From Paracamarosporium sp. OC-R06-R3 (taxonomy: Eukaryota; Ascomycota; Dothideomycetes; Pleosporales; Didymosphaeriaceae), in NCBI GenBank assembly GCA_019828545.1, contig JACVRA010000164.1:1-64000 (forward strand): a DNA stretch of 64,000 nt, given 5' to 3'. Below are positions 11,442 through 22,937 of the stretch, piece by piece. The stretch's first letter is position 1. The number at the start of each line of letters is the position of its first letter. Both the position numbers and the translations under genes were made by a program. Below the pieces are notes generated by a model. The model ran no database searches. It saw only the letters and a list, made by a program, of their open reading frames with translations, and had not been told where the DNA came from.

Positions 11442-12327
11442 TCACGGCAATCCTCTCCCCGAATTCACCGCGTTGGCCACCTGGCTCGTCCCAGGTCGAT
11501 TCTCCGCATACCGCTCATAGCTATCCAGATACAAACCGTCGTCGCTCGTCGTCGCCCGAACGCTCGGATCCCGCTCAATGGCATCGACCCACGCCTTCCA
11601 TCTACTTCCCTCCTCAGGTTCGGGCCATCCTCGATAGGGGCCTAGCACCTTCTTCAACCGCACCACCCACGGCGCAATCTGCACGTCTACGAATCCGAAG
11701 TCTTGACCTAAGAAGAACGGACCTGTCGGATCCGCAGCGTCGACGAGTTTTCCGATCTCTTCGCGTAGCTCGGTGGCGTGCTTGACTTGGTCCTCCGGAT
11801 CCTGGGCTTGAATCAGCCGGTAGAAGCCGGGTACGATATGGCGGTTAACGTGGTCAGACCAGAGGCGGGATGTTGCACGTGTTTGGGGGTTAGGCGGGAG
11901 GATGGCGGGGCCCGTCTGCAGGTCCTCTAGGTACTCCATTATGACTGTGGATTCGTGGGTGGACCATGTTGGGCCGTGGCGGATGGCAGGAACGAGGCCG
12001 CGTGGGTTGATCTCCAGGAGGGATTGTGGCTTCTTGTAAGGATCTACTTCGATGTACTGGTAGGGTATTTTCTTGTGTTCAAGCGAGATCCAGACGCGTT
12101 GGACGAAGGGACTGTGGTGGATGATTAGTGAGTGACGTCACAAAGTATAGGATGTTGAAGCTGGACGTGGGAAGATGTTGCGAGGGGAATAATTACCAGA
12201 AGCAACTACCGAATAGCTTAAGGTCTTCTTCTTTCGAGTGGTTCTTGACAGTGACAAGGGCATTACCGGTTGCTTTCTTGTGGTATGTTTTCTTGGAAGA
12301 GTCGCCGCCCTGATTTGTATCAGTCAT
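11442..12327 (-). CDS. Glutathione S-transferase (omega-like, CPF active site), 266 aa, 2 exons
   Basis: Model: complement of 12197-12327 and 11442-12111 (801 nt), intron 85 bp. The thioredoxin-like N-terminal domain contains FGSCFCPFVQRVW, with the candidate catalytic Cys44 of the CPF motif assembled across the intron. The strand-loop INPRGLVPAIRHG (cis-Pro) and the glutathione-contacting HESTVIMEYL follow. The C-terminal helical domain has the FFLGQDFGFVDVQIAPW N-capping region. Omega-type enzymes act in the cytosol as thiol transferases or dehydroascorbate reductases. The ATG at 12327 was preferred to one at 12480 because the extra 51 residues look like upstream sequence, though a mitochondrial presequence cannot be excluded. 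A degraded 3' copy lies at 665-870. Confidence 0.88.
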
Positions 12328-12670
12328 CGTGAAGCGAACAGAGACACCAGGGTATTTCAGGCGCAGGAAAGCAAAGGTAGAAGATTTTAAAAGAGACTTA
12401 GGTCGAAAAAGGGGATATGTGCAACAGCGATTTGAGTAATGTAAGGTTCGTGCAGATGCAGAGAGGAGAGTGGGAGACATGATAATGATGGAAGAGATAC
12501 ACAGTGCCCAACATCATGCTACAAGCGCCGCGCATGAGTGGAGTACACGGAAGGGTCCCATGACGTATGGTCGTAATTGGTACTCGTTAACGCGCGCGCC
12601 ATGCAGGTGCTTCAGTGCTGCTATAAAGCGAGTACGTGTGTAACCGGGCACAACCAAGCAGATAGCATCT
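12328..12670. other. Short intergenic region between two minus-strand genes
   Basis: It would contain the GST promoter. No gene seen. Confidence 0.4.
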
Positions 12671-13901
12671 CTAAGAGCGCGCCTGCACGTCCATGCGGGA
12701 ATAAACGACATGAACAAGATGGACGAACAATGGACATACCTGGGCTTTTTTCTTGTCTCGCTCGTTCTTCATCAACCACCTCTGCACGCTGTTCTTCTTT
12801 ACTCGATCACTCTCTTCAAGTGTATGTTTATGCGGACCTGCCACGCCATCGCCTTTTCCGTTTCCACCATTGCCATTCACTCTTTGTATGGTGTAGAACT
12901 TGCTTGGTCGAGCATTCGCATTGGGTGCTTGTCGCATGCTCATGTTGGGTGCGACTGACCATGGCATGCCGTTGTTGTTGTGACCAAAGAACTGGCCTCC
13001 ACTGCCAGATGCGTCGAACGGAGTGTGAGGCTCGACAGGTGGTTGCAGGCCCGTCTGTTCGGTAAGCTCTGCGCCATCGAAGTACTCGGTGATCTTGATC
13101 TTCACGTCGCAAAGGTCGCGCTCGCGAGCCACACGTTTCCGTTTCTTCTTCTCCGGGTCGGTCGACTTCTTGGTGCCCGGCGGTCGCCCTTTGAGCCTAC
13201 AGTCCCAGTAATGGGAGACGAAGCGCTTGCGTTTGTGTCGTTGGGTAGAACGATGTGAGTAGACGTTGTCGACGTGGGGGAAGTAGATCTTGAATCTGCA
13301 GCGTCCAGGTCAGTACAGAACATGGGGTAAATCGAACGAGTGTAGCATACTCGTCCTCGGTTAGAGTGATGGTGTCGTCCACATGGAACAGCTTCTCCCT
13401 CCACGCATCCAAGTCTGGCGGATCGGGGATCAACCTCAAGCCTTCGATCTGGCCATGACTGGCTACGGGCACCTCGTCGCCTTCCGGGACTTGTTCCTGC
13501 ACTTCAGGCTGGCCTTGTGCTTGTACAAAAGCATTCCTGTGTTCCAGTTCTTGTAGTTGCGGCGCCCGTTGGATATGGGTCGCAACCTGAGCCCTTGGAG
13601 GCGGGGCCTGGATCTGATGCTGTGGCGCTGGCGGCGGAGGATTCGGCGCGTTTATTTCGAATCTCGCGTACCCACCCGGGAAGCCCTCAAATGGGGGCTG
13701 GCCAGGCTGCTGTAAGCCATGACTCTGGAAGTGTAGCGCGTGCGGATTGCCTGCTTGTAGCTGCTGGGCATAGCGATGCTGGAAGAAGGCCTCGTTGGCC
13801 TGGGGTGAGAGGTCCTCGAGCGGTTGGAGGCCCGGAGGGATCTGGTGGAGGTGCAGTGCTTGAGGCGGCAGGTGGTGGAGGGGCAGCTGCGACGAGTTCA
13901 T
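12671..13901 (-). CDS. Conserved fungal protein of unknown function, Pro/Gln-rich with basic core, 372 aa, 3 exons
   Basis: Model: complement of 13351-13901, 12740-13295 and 12671-12682 (1119 nt), introns 55 and 57 bp; the second is a multiple of three and can be read through. The first half is low complexity (Gln, His, Pro, Ala). It is followed by an ordered block LDAWREKLFHVDDTITLTEDE-FKIYFPHVDNVYSHRS. Next is a strongly basic segment with an AT-hook-like LKGRPPGTKK and a KKKRKR nuclear-localisation-like run, then CDVKIKITEYF. A second charged helix (RWLMKNERDKKK) lies near the end. This looks like a nuclear, possibly DNA-associated protein, but I cannot assign a family or role. The ATG has a favourable context (AAACATGAAC). 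Confidence 0.7.
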
Positions 13902-14599
13902 GTTTCCTGGGGTGGTGTCGCGTGGGTTGACGCGTTCCGGTGCTTAAAGCAGCGCTGGAATAACGGCGACGACAGCTTGGCGATGGAGGCGGGTGATGCC
14001 GTCTGATCCATGACCCTTTCACCATCTCCGGCGCTAGGCGCTATGTCCGGGAGATACACCAGCGACACCAGCGACACCATCGACACCACCAGCCTCACTT
14101 GCTCCTGTTCAGCCTCTTCGACCTTCATGAAGCAGCTCAGTCTAGGACCTCTGGAGAGTTTTGCACGGCACATGCTTCTTCACACTCGACAAGCTCCCCG
14201 CGAACCAGCTTATCCACACTCGCTCTCACAACATCTCCCACAGCGACAAATGCCACCGCAGCCATATGGCCAATTTCACGACGCATGGTTGCTTCAGCAT
14301 TCCAGTTGCGTATCGACGAAGGCACGTTGACAAGAATGAATACAGCGACTCCACACTGCGGGACCGCAATGTCGCATTACCGGTATCTCTCTCTAGGACA
14401 CCTTGGCTCCTGAGGAATACAGCACAGCCGCGGAAATCGAAAGACAAGCAACTCTGGCCTGGATGCGAAATACGAATGTCGAAAAAGTCTGATTGGCTGG
14501 CTCTCCACTCATGCCGAGGTTCTTGGCCATGTGCCTCACAATAGCTGAGACTCAGCTTCAGGAAGATACTATTCATCACAACAATAGCCTTGATGCACA
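13902..14599. other. Divergent intergenic region with short tandem repeat
   Basis: Promoter region between the conserved minus-strand gene and the HET gene. A CACCAGCGA-type tandem repeat (about 3-4 imperfect units) lies at about 14058-14091. Open frames here lack recognisable content. Confidence 0.45.
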
Positions 14600-16561
14600 A
14601 TGCCATGTAGACACCACGATGTGCAGGTCTTCGATGGCCTGCGATGCTGTTTGGCCTGCGGAGAAGCAGTCTTTGACAGCCAACCAGACCAGAACCCTGA
14701 CTTACCCCGCTCGCAAAATGCGCCGTATCAATATGCCCCCCTGAACTACGCACTGGGTCAAGAAATCAGGTTATGCATCCTTTTTCCCGGTCGAGCTATA
14801 GACGATATCACGGTAGACCTTGTGCATGTCAACATCAACCATCACCCTCCATACGAAGCAATCTCGTACGCATGGGCGACCCAAGAGGGAGATGATTCGC
14901 TTTCACAGACCGTATATTGTCGTGGAGGGACAGTGTCCGTGACGAAGACATGTGAAGCAGCCTTGAGGCGTCTTCGGTGGCAGGGCCACAACAGGTATCT
15001 TTGGGTGGACGCCGTCTGCATCGACCAAAGCAACATCCAGGAGCGCAACCACCAAGTCGGCTTTATGGGGACCATCTTTGCAAATGCCTCTCAAGTTGTA
15101 ATCTTCCTCGGTGCCGGAGATGAAGCAACCGACAAAATGCTCGATTATTTGAATGCCAAAACAAACACTCTGACCGATATCAGACGTGATCGGATCAGCA
15201 CTATGATCAAGACTTTTCTAGAACGCCGCTGGTTTGATCGAGTATGGATTCTACAGGAGGTTGCACTGGCGCGACTGGCGACACTGGTAGCTGGGGAGAA
15301 GACGGCTCGCTGGACGCTGGAAACCATCAATAAACTTCTTGCGCTTTGTACGAACTTATCGATCGAACCGCCCAGCGCCTTGCGTTGGTTACCTGCAAGT
15401 CAGCCGGAACACGACATTCTATCTGTACTCCACAAGAGCAGGAATTGCTCATCGACTGATCCGAGAGACAAAGTATTTGCGGTGCTTGGTCTTGCCCAGG
15501 CAGACTTCCAAAACGGCTTTCCGATCGACTATTCTCTGACCGTAGAAGAAGTTTACGCTCAACTCGCCACGCACCTGATACAAATCGAAGGAAACCTGCG
15601 AGTGTTAAGATATGCCAGTGGTCAAAGCTTGGGATCATCCAAAGTGCGCGACATTCCAAGCTGGGTCCCACAATGGGATGTAAAAGCTGGGTATGACCCG
15701 TTGCCTCCGCAATTTAACGCTGAAGAGCTGGAGACTTTCGCTTTGCTATGGTCCACTCGCTTACTGCTTTCTCATCAACCCGAACTGGAATCATCGAATG
15801 AGCTGCTGCAGATGTTCCTAGGACATCTAGCCAAGGACCAGCAGCCTCTCTCAACAGCGGCTTGGCTGCAACGGTTTTGTCTTTGGCTGAACGAAACTGA
15901 ACCAGTCATTGCGAAAGTCAACCCGATATTAACAGATCTCGAAGGCACAGCACTATCCCTCACACGGATACATGCTCCAGGTTTTCACTACTCCATCAGC
16001 AAGCGTGACATAGACATCCACAGCTCCTCCACCAAGGTTCGCAAGTCACACTATGACGCACTGTCGCGATCATCAATATGGCCTTGTCTGCGCGTGCGCG
16101 CCCATGAACTCGATAGCATCAAGACCGTCATCGGCATCCGCTCTGTCCACCAAATCCATCACTTCCCCAAAACCCTGCCAAAATCCTTTGATCTACGCCA
16201 CATGTGCACCCCATGCACCAAGCACTTTGTAGCAACATACATTTGTCAACATACGCCTACTATCGCCCACACAATCTCGGAAGAATTCATAAGAGACATG
16301 AAAAGGGTTCTTGGCGAAGGGAAAACAATGTTCCAAACGCAGCGCTCGATTGGTGTGGCCCGTGCCGACTTGCTTGCTGGTGACAGCATCTGGGCATTGG
16401 ATGGCGCTGATGTGCCTTTCGTTTTACGAAGAGTTGATCAACATTACGTGCTTTTGGGGGAGTGCTTTCTGTACAGAGCATTGAGGCATAGTTTGTGCAT
16501 GTGCTGTGGATGCGAGCTTCAGGCATGGCCCGTTGTCACGCAGATAATCGATATATGGTAA
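14600..16561 (+). CDS. HET-domain protein (heterokaryon incompatibility type), 653 aa
   Basis: Single-exon frame. After a short Cys-rich N-terminus (VFDGLRCCLACGEAV) the HET domain runs from about residue 80 to 220. It shows the family signatures YEAISYAWA, the RYLWVDAVCIDQSNIQERNHQV block and the QVVIFLG strand, then RRWFDRVWILQEVALA. The DPRDKVFAVLGLA block common in HET proteins follows at about residue 290. The C-terminal third has Cys/His pairs (CTPCTKHF, MCCGCEL) and no NACHT or repeat domain. HET domains mediate self/non-self recognition and cell death on incompatible fusion. No partner gene is evident. Its 3' end is only 131 bp from the convergent nitroreductase gene. Confidence 0.88.
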   Translation: MPCRHHDVQVFDGLRCCLACGEAVFDSQPDQNPDLPRSQNAPYQYAPLNYALGQEIRLCILFPGRAIDDITVDLVHVNINHHPPYEAISYAWATQEGDDSLSQTVYCRGGTVSVTKTCEAALRRLRWQGHNRYLWVDAVCIDQSNIQERNHQVGFMGTIFANASQVVIFLGAGDEATDKMLDYLNAKTNTLTDIRRDRISTMIKTFLERRWFDRVWILQEVALARLATLVAGEKTARWTLETINKLLALCTNLSIEPPSALRWLPASQPEHDILSVLHKSRNCSSTDPRDKVFAVLGLAQADFQNGFPIDYSLTVEEVYAQLATHLIQIEGNLRVLRYASGQSLGSSKVRDIPSWVPQWDVKAGYDPLPPQFNAEELETFALLWSTRLLLSHQPELESSNELLQMFLGHLAKDQQPLSTAAWLQRFCLWLNETEPVIAKVNPILTDLEGTALSLTRIHAPGFHYSISKRDIDIHSSSTKVRKSHYDALSRSSIWPCLRVRAHELDSIKTVIGIRSVHQIHHFPKTLPKSFDLRHMCTPCTKHFVATYICQHTPTIAHTISEEFIRDMKRVLGEGKTMFQTQRSIGVARADLLAGDSIWALDGADVPFVLRRVDQHYVLLGECFLYRALRHSLCMCCGCELQAWPVVTQIIDIW

Positions 16562-16692
16562 CGACTCTATCCACGGAATATCGCACGGTTAGACGCGCCG
16601 ATCTACAAAACCAGAATAAAATTGCAGCATCCATCCAGTTCGTTTCGAAAACAACCAGCTCCGAGTCCACCACCACACACCCAACCCTCAGC

Positions 16693-17361
16693 CTACGCCC
16701 CGAAAACCTTCAAACTCTCCTCCAGATGCGTCTTCGGTTTCGGGCCCGGCAGATCCCCCACCACACCTCCAAACACCAATTGCGCCTTCGGCTTCCACTC
16801 CTTACTGACGCTATACTTCTCCTGCAAATACGGCGTGATCCCCGGGTGGTAATGCTGCAAGTTAGCTCCCACGCCCTCAGCCGCAAGCGCAGTCCACACG
16901 ATAAGCTGGTTCATCCCAGACGAATGCTCTTCCCAGTCAGGATACGACTTGGCGTGTGCTTGAAAGCGCGGGGTGAGAAGCTCGAAAGCGGAGGGGTCAT
17001 CGAAGAAAATCACCTGTCGTTCGATATCAGCACGTCACACAGACGCATCTTGTGGATAGAACATGGCACTCACGGTTCCCTTCGCAGCGACGAATCCCTT
17101 GATCTTCGGTCCGAGAACCCCTATCGCGGCAGGCATCGTCTCCTCGGTCACTTTGTACGCGTGCTCCCAGAGATTGCTGTGTTCGTCGCCGAAGAGCACG
17201 AGGACGCGCGCGCTGCGCACGTTGAAGGGTGAGGGGGCGTGTTTCAGGGCTTCGGTAACGAGCTCGAGGATGCGCTCGTTCGAGATGGGAGTGTCTTTTG
17301 AGAGGTTATAGGTAGAGCGGCGGGATGCGATCGCCTCAAGGAAGGGAGTTGTAGATGCCAT
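16693..17361 (-). CDS. Nitroreductase-family protein (FRM2/HBN1-like), 202 aa, 2 exons
   Basis: Model: complement of 17074-17361 and 16693-17013 (609 nt), with a 60-bp GTGAGT...ACAG intron that restores GTVIFFDD. The N-terminus FLEAIASRRSTYNLSKD with PISNERI and the APSPFNVRSARVLVLFG block is typical of the fungal/bacterial short nitroreductases that bind FMN. MNQLIVWTALAAEGVGANLQHY and a KAQLVFGG strand complete the fold. These are cytosolic NAD(P)H-dependent flavin enzymes linked to lipid signalling or detoxification of nitro compounds. A decayed homologous N-terminal segment lies inside the PKS cluster at 44282-44482. Confidence 0.9.
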
Positions 17362-18503
17362 GTTTACTTTTGCTTTCGCTGGAAGATGTGCTTTGAATGC
17401 CGGCTCGGGATAAGAGGTAGGGGACCGTAGTGGAGTTCAGGTAATTCGTAGTATGAAGAGACACTTGTTTATTGATACCGGATGTCCATGGCGTACCTCG
17501 CCGCCTTTATACATCTCCGCGCCGCAAGATAATCGGAGCCTTTGCTCGTATCGCGCAAGCTTATGGCACGAAAGGTCGGAATTTCTGCTGCGGCTCGGCG
17601 GCCGACATCAGCAACATCTGCGATCCCTGCGACCTGCGTCAACAACCTGTGCCCCACCGCGTAAGCATTGTTCAGCAGCGTACAGGACGCTCGATGTGAG
17701 GCATGTTGTTTCTCGGTACCGAGGGCGCTGGTCGGACTTGCGGCGTGGGCTGGACCCCGCTACGTGACGGCTGGTCAGTGAGGCTGTGGGGGCACGTAGT
17801 TAGGTCGGTAGTCGGCGGTTTGGGGGCTACGGGTTTCGGTGGCGAATTGCATCCGATTGAAAGATGTATCGTTGTAATTCTAAATAGACTGCCTCAAACA
17901 AACACATCCCATCATCTTGCATTTTCAAATCTTCAAGATTAATACAAATTGTAGCCTGGCTGCTGTTACTACTTCCTAAAGCAGTTTCGGCCCCGAGCAA
18001 CCACTTCGCACGAGAAATGCGGCCCATTGATTGTTTCATCTAGTCGATCAGTTCTCTCGACTTGCATCAAATCATTCTAGGTACGCACGAGTATGCACGA
18101 AGCTTAGCGCAGTTAGTGAAGGCTTGAAAGCACGTCCTACAGAGTGCACTAAATGCAAATATCTAGTAACGCATAGTAGAGTTGGTCTTCGCAGCTTACT
18201 GTCCACCCTCACAACGTTGAGAGCTTCGCACGTGATTGCAGTATGCGTACGCCAATGTAGGTTACAAGACCTTCGTTTATGGTCGCTTATGCTGAGAGCT
18301 CTTGGCCCCTCCTGTTGGGTTGACATGACGACGATTGGCCAGCTTCGTCGATCATGGACGTCAGCCATGGCGCAAGAAGGCAATACGGGCACTTGTGTTT
18401 GCCTGCTACTTTGTGTAACGGCCAAAGATATATAGAAGAGTATCTTTGTTCTGCAAACAGAAAAACACGTTGATATAGCAAATGTGACCGACCGCTCAGG
18501 CAT
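17362..18503. other. Intergenic, 1.1 kb, no supported gene
   Basis: Divergent promoter space between the nitroreductase and the HET-like gene. Several open frames on both strands (for example 18072-18632 minus) have no family features and are rejected. Confidence 0.45.
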
Positions 18504-20405
18504 ATGACATCTCGCAGCCTTATTTCCAGGATCAGATCGAAGATGAATCGTAGAGGGAACCTTCCAGGCCTTGACCAACTCTGGACCAACGAGCACATTG
18601 GAAGTGTAGTCTGCTTTACTTGCGGCGAGCACCTTGGCGACGAAGTTCTAGTGCGATCTTTTCGGCCTGTGCAGAAACATCCGACGCAGGAGCAACCACG
18701 TTGCTCTCACATCATTACGGGACCAAACTACGACTTTTTGATCTTCGATCGACATCACCGCTGCTGCGTGAACCACACTATCATTGCTGTATCCCATGTC
18801 TGGGATCGCTCCGTAAGCGACGCGCATCACGCAAATAGGACAGCATCCACAGGACTCCAATGTGAGGTCTCTACAATAATTTTCAACTCACTGGATCGCA
18901 TCAGTAACGGCCTCTTTCCCCATGTACAGGATGGCTCCGAAATCTGGTATGACTATATCAGCGTACCACAGTGGGAGAACAAGATCAAGTTAGACATCAT
19001 GCGCGCGATCCCCGAAATCTTTCACAACGCAAAATTCACCTTGATCTACTTACACGATGTCGACACAAAAGCAGTGAATCTCCTACGGCATGGTGGAAGT
19101 ACTCGAGATCGGATTGAAGGTGTTACGCGGATATGCAATGCGCGCTGGTATGCACGAGTATGGACCGCTATGGAGTTCATTCGAAGCTCGGACATCAAGG
19201 TCATGATGAAGGAGGGTATACTTATCGAGGATGCGCCGCACGTCTTCCTGGCTAAAATGCAAGAAGTCTGGGACGAAGAGCGGAAGAACTTCAAATCGGT
19301 GCAAGATCTTGAGCGATTCGCGGAGATAGGAAAGAATATCGTCCCGTGGAACTTGGGTATGCTTATTGATGCGAAGTCCCGAGGAACGATCGACTTTGCT
19401 TGCGCTTTCGGCATCCTTGCAAGAAGAGGTTGCTACAAAGATGTTGACTTTGCGCACGCCTTACTCGGTATTGTGAAGGCGAAGTTGAAAAATGTTGACA
19501 TCGAAGAGGGGAGAAGGAAAGCAATGCTCCAGATTGCGGTCGCTTGTATGAAGGAGGGGGATTACAGTCCACTGTTGATAAACCCCCGGTCAGACACTGT
19601 GACTGAGGCCGATCTACCACCAATCCTCAAGATATCGGGCTATCTCGATGTCATGGCATTCGGTCTGGGCAACCGCCACGGATTCCCCGAGTACCATTTT
19701 GATTCGACCTTCTCAGCAACAGAATGCAACATCAAGCTCGAAGTCATCGGAAAAGTCACTTTCGCATCCCAAATGCACCATCTTGCCGATCGCTCCATGT
19801 GCAGATTTCTGCAATGCGCATTGTTTGCACTCGACTATACCGGACCCGATGTACCCCAGTTCATCGAAACAGTCGCAGGACGAATATACAACTTCCATAA
19901 ACTCGATCTGGATGCTCTCTTGGGCGATTATGTGACTATTCGCAAGATTCAGGACATTCTCAACGGCTGGTACAACAGCACTACGCGATTTGCAATGGTA
20001 CATATGGAAACTGCGCAGCGCTTGGCCGATCTCATGGGTCTAACACGTATCCTCCAACATACCCATCGCTTCAATACACCACTGGGATATCTGGACGAAC
20101 ATGGTGGAGGTATACATGGGTATTCGCCTGCAAGTCTGATTGCGGCTAGATGCCCCGGTTGCAATGAGAGTTACGTGTACCAAGTTGGCTTGCATCGACC
20201 GCCGACTGAGGTCCGTGGATCTACTGCATATCGGCTCACAGGTGTCCATTATCAGTTTGCTAAGCCTGATGGTGCGGGTATCCTTGTTAAGAACGGCAGT
20301 ATCGTGGGTACGATGGTGTGGGCGACGCGGGCTTGTGAGTGCAGAGTGGCGGACATGGTTAATGTGAGGCTGGAGAATCTCCCAACGAGGATTCCAAGAC
20401 CGTGA
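18504..20405 (+). CDS. HET-like domain protein, 633 aa
   Basis: Uninterrupted frame. It begins with a Cys-containing segment (VVCFTCGEHLGDE), as in several HET proteins. A diverged HET-type core follows: IIAVSHVWDRS, then IWYDYISVPQW with a following IPEIFHNAKFTLIYLHDVD, then RWYARVWTAMEFIRS. These correspond to the 'SY.W', 'W.D..CI.Q' and 'R.W..QE' blocks of the family. The rest is helical with a Cys-rich zone near residue 560 (ARCPGCNES). No membrane or catalytic motif is visible. A start at a downstream Met (18543) is also possible. Assignment to the HET superfamily is by pattern and is less sure than for the gene at 14600. Confidence 0.72.
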   Translation: MTSRSLISRIRSKMNRRGNLPGLDQLWTNEHIGSVVCFTCGEHLGDEVLVRSFRPVQKHPTQEQPRCSHIITGPNYDFLIFDRHHRCCVNHTIIAVSHVWDRSVSDAHHANRTASTGLQCEVSTIIFNSLDRISNGLFPHVQDGSEIWYDYISVPQWENKIKLDIMRAIPEIFHNAKFTLIYLHDVDTKAVNLLRHGGSTRDRIEGVTRICNARWYARVWTAMEFIRSSDIKVMMKEGILIEDAPHVFLAKMQEVWDEERKNFKSVQDLERFAEIGKNIVPWNLGMLIDAKSRGTIDFACAFGILARRGCYKDVDFAHALLGIVKAKLKNVDIEEGRRKAMLQIAVACMKEGDYSPLLINPRSDTVTEADLPPILKISGYLDVMAFGLGNRHGFPEYHFDSTFSATECNIKLEVIGKVTFASQMHHLADRSMCRFLQCALFALDYTGPDVPQFIETVAGRIYNFHKLDLDALLGDYVTIRKIQDILNGWYNSTTRFAMVHMETAQRLADLMGLTRILQHTHRFNTPLGYLDEHGGGIHGYSPASLIAARCPGCNESYVYQVGLHRPPTEVRGSTAYRLTGVHYQFAKPDGAGILVKNGSIVGTMVWATRACECRVADMVNVRLENLPTRIPRP

Positions 20406-21874
20406 AGCAAATATAACATTTTTCCGGGTTGTATGCACAGTCTAAGCTATGGCAGAAAATCTTTTTGAAGAGAAATGAGAATTACGCGGAGAAGGTGGCA
20501 GCGCCAGGCTCCTAGGCCTCCTAAATGTGGCTCGAACTACACGCCTGTGCGACGAGGATAAGCCTCGAGGACCATTTTGCTACAAGATAGACTTATCGCA
20601 AACATTTGAGGTGTATTGTCCTTTAGAATGTAATGCGCTTGGGCAACGGCTGAGCTGCGGGAAGAAGCGTGCCTTGCACTGCGAACGCGCTACTAGCCAA
20701 TTGATGGACTGCGTTAAATTGCTTATCTCTATACCTCAGTCCTTCATTTTTTCAGGAGTGCGAAGAGTTGGCTGGTGACGAGCATTGATGGTTCTGCCAT
20801 AGACATGCCAAAGCTCTTCTGGACGCGTTGCTACAGCGGGCACTCAAGAGTTTTCTCTTACGAGAGAGGTTGGGACTGAGCAAATTACATGTATACACAT
20901 GTGCAAAGGCGTTCTTGGCCTCTGTAAGGTCTACAGATGTGGCTGAAGAATGGTGCTGGAAAGCAAGAGGACGTGGACAGCGGGGCGAGGAATATAGTTG
21001 GTAGTGACAACAGAGAGGCCGTTGACGCTTTTGAGAAGATAGAAGAAGGCGATACTGCCCCTTAAAGGTCGTCTCGTTCTGCTTATATCTTGTCAACAAG
21101 TCATCTCTTCTGGGTGGCTCGAAGATGATGTGGCTGCTGGTCGTATGCCTATAAAGCGGGCGGTAATGTTGGCGCTCACATCACAAGCACACATAGGAGT
21201 CGAAGGTAAAAACCCATGAGAGATTAGTATAACGCCTCCGTTATTGGATACAGCAGTGCGTTGCAGAGCCCGGACTGGCCTGTCACATGGCTTTTTATTA
21301 AATACGTGCTCTGTATGTGGACCTCAAGCTTGAGGTTAAACTGGATTCCTGTGGTCGAGCCGGTGTGCATCAGTCAATTTTAGTTTCTTCTCCTCTATTC
21401 CATTGCCTTGTCGCCTTGTGAAGTGTGTTCTTCAATCTGACGCGCTATTGGATTCCCACTGGGTCCTGCGTAGAAGAAGCTTAGCGCAGCTGTCTTCCAC
21501 TTTACCCTGCGCTGCGCTGGAGCTATTTAAAGCTTGTCGTTCAACTGTATCTTATCCATCATATAGTACGTCTGTATGCTCCTTACAAGAATGTGTCTTC
21601 GTCTCTCAGAGTCGATAGCTTATCGCTTTGGGTCGTGTAATGCGAGCCAGATAGGTATACGGGATAGGTTTTTCTACATCTACTATACGTTTCCCTATAA
21701 CAGCTCCATCTAGTAACATTGTGGCGTTGAGATGTTGGGGGTATACGATGGGATGGTTAAGTGTTCGGACTCGCGCTACGCCGCATGCGCGCGGCATGTA
21801 AGCAAAACGAGCCACTTCCCGTCTCTGGTTCCATCTAATCACTCCTACCGCCGCCTCGCCTCACTGCTTGGACT
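20406..21874. other. Intergenic, 1.5 kb, no supported gene
   Basis: Contains the promoter of the kinase gene. Open frames are short and compositionally random. No RNA gene recognised. Confidence 0.45.
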
Positions 21875-22937
21875 ATGGACGAGCAGCAAAGCTTGCGGTC
21901 CTCGTTCCAGCAACTGGAGAAAGTAAGTCTCTTCAGTCGTAGCTATTGTATGGTTCGCGACACCGGGCTGACAGGCGATCCACCCCGCAGTTGGGCGAGG
22001 GCACCTATGCAACGGTATGTACAAACAATAGCCCTAAGCAGCTCCCTGCCATCCGAACTCTGCACCTCTAAGAAAGTTACACTAGGTCTACAAAGGCCGC
22101 AACCGCCAAACAGGCCAGCTAGTCGCTTTGAAAGAGATCCGTCTAGACCCAGAAGAAGGAACACCCTCGACAGCGATCCGAGAAATCTCGTTGATGAAGG
22201 AGCTGGCACACGAAAATATTCTGCCTCTCTATGATGTCATTCACACCGACGACAAGCTCGTGCTCGTCTCCGAGTACATGGAACTGGACCTGAAAAAGTA
22301 CATGGACAAACATGGAGGCGAAGGCGGCCAGCTGAGTACTCCAACGGCCAGCAATTTCGCCTACCAGATGACCTGTGGCATTGCCTTCTGCCACCAGCAG
22401 CATATTCTGCACCGTGATCTCAAGCCGCAGAACCTCCTCATCAATAGGGATGGCCAGCTGAAACTAGCGGATTTCGGCCTGGCGAGGGCATTCGGAATCC
22501 CGGTGAACACCTTTTCGTGCGAGGTCGTTACGTTGTGGTATCGTCCTCCCGATGTGCTTCTTGGTAGCCGTACATATACTACATCTATCGACATGTGGTC
22601 CATCGGATGCATCATAGCGGAGATGCTCACAGGCCGCCCACTGTTCGCCGGCGCCACCAACGAGAACCAGTTGCAAAAGATCTTTTCTGTGCTGGGCGTC
22701 CCATCAGAGCAATCGTGGCCCGGCATCCAGCAGCTGACTGGCTACAGTACCATTGCCAAGATGCGCGTGTACCCTCCCCGAGATCTAGCACAGGTTGTGC
22801 CTCAGATCGATGCCTTGGGCCTGGACCTGCTCAAGAGACTGTTACAGCCTCGTCCAGAAACCCGAATCACGGCTGCCGATACGCTCAAGCACCCGTGGCT
22901 CTTGAATGCGCATCAATATAAGTCTAAGATCAGGTAG
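21875..22937 (+). CDS. PHO85-like cyclin-dependent kinase, 307 aa, 3 exons
   Basis: Model: 21875-21922, 21991-22014 and 22086-22937 (924 nt), introns 68 and 71 bp, with a 24-nt middle exon encoding LGEGTYAT. The glycine loop [12 protein letters not shown], the lysine in VALKEI, an exact PSTAIRE helix ([13 protein letters not shown]), [25 protein letters not shown] and [16 protein letters not shown] identify a Pho85-class CDK. That class acts with Pcl cyclins in phosphate sensing, polarity and cell-cycle control. Two departures from the usual sequence are visible: Pro replaces Ala in the APE-equivalent (YRPPDV) and Cys follows the T-loop Ser (FSCEVV). Otherwise it is complete and ends at normal length. 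It may be a second paralogue, not the core housekeeping gene. It does not look biosynthetic. Confidence 0.9.

Noticed and set aside
14226..14753. 175-residue minus-strand frame
   Set aside because: It overlaps the start of the HET gene and its promoter antisense; no recognisable domain.
18072..18632. 186-residue minus-strand frame
   Set aside because: It overlaps the HET-like gene start antisense and lacks motifs.
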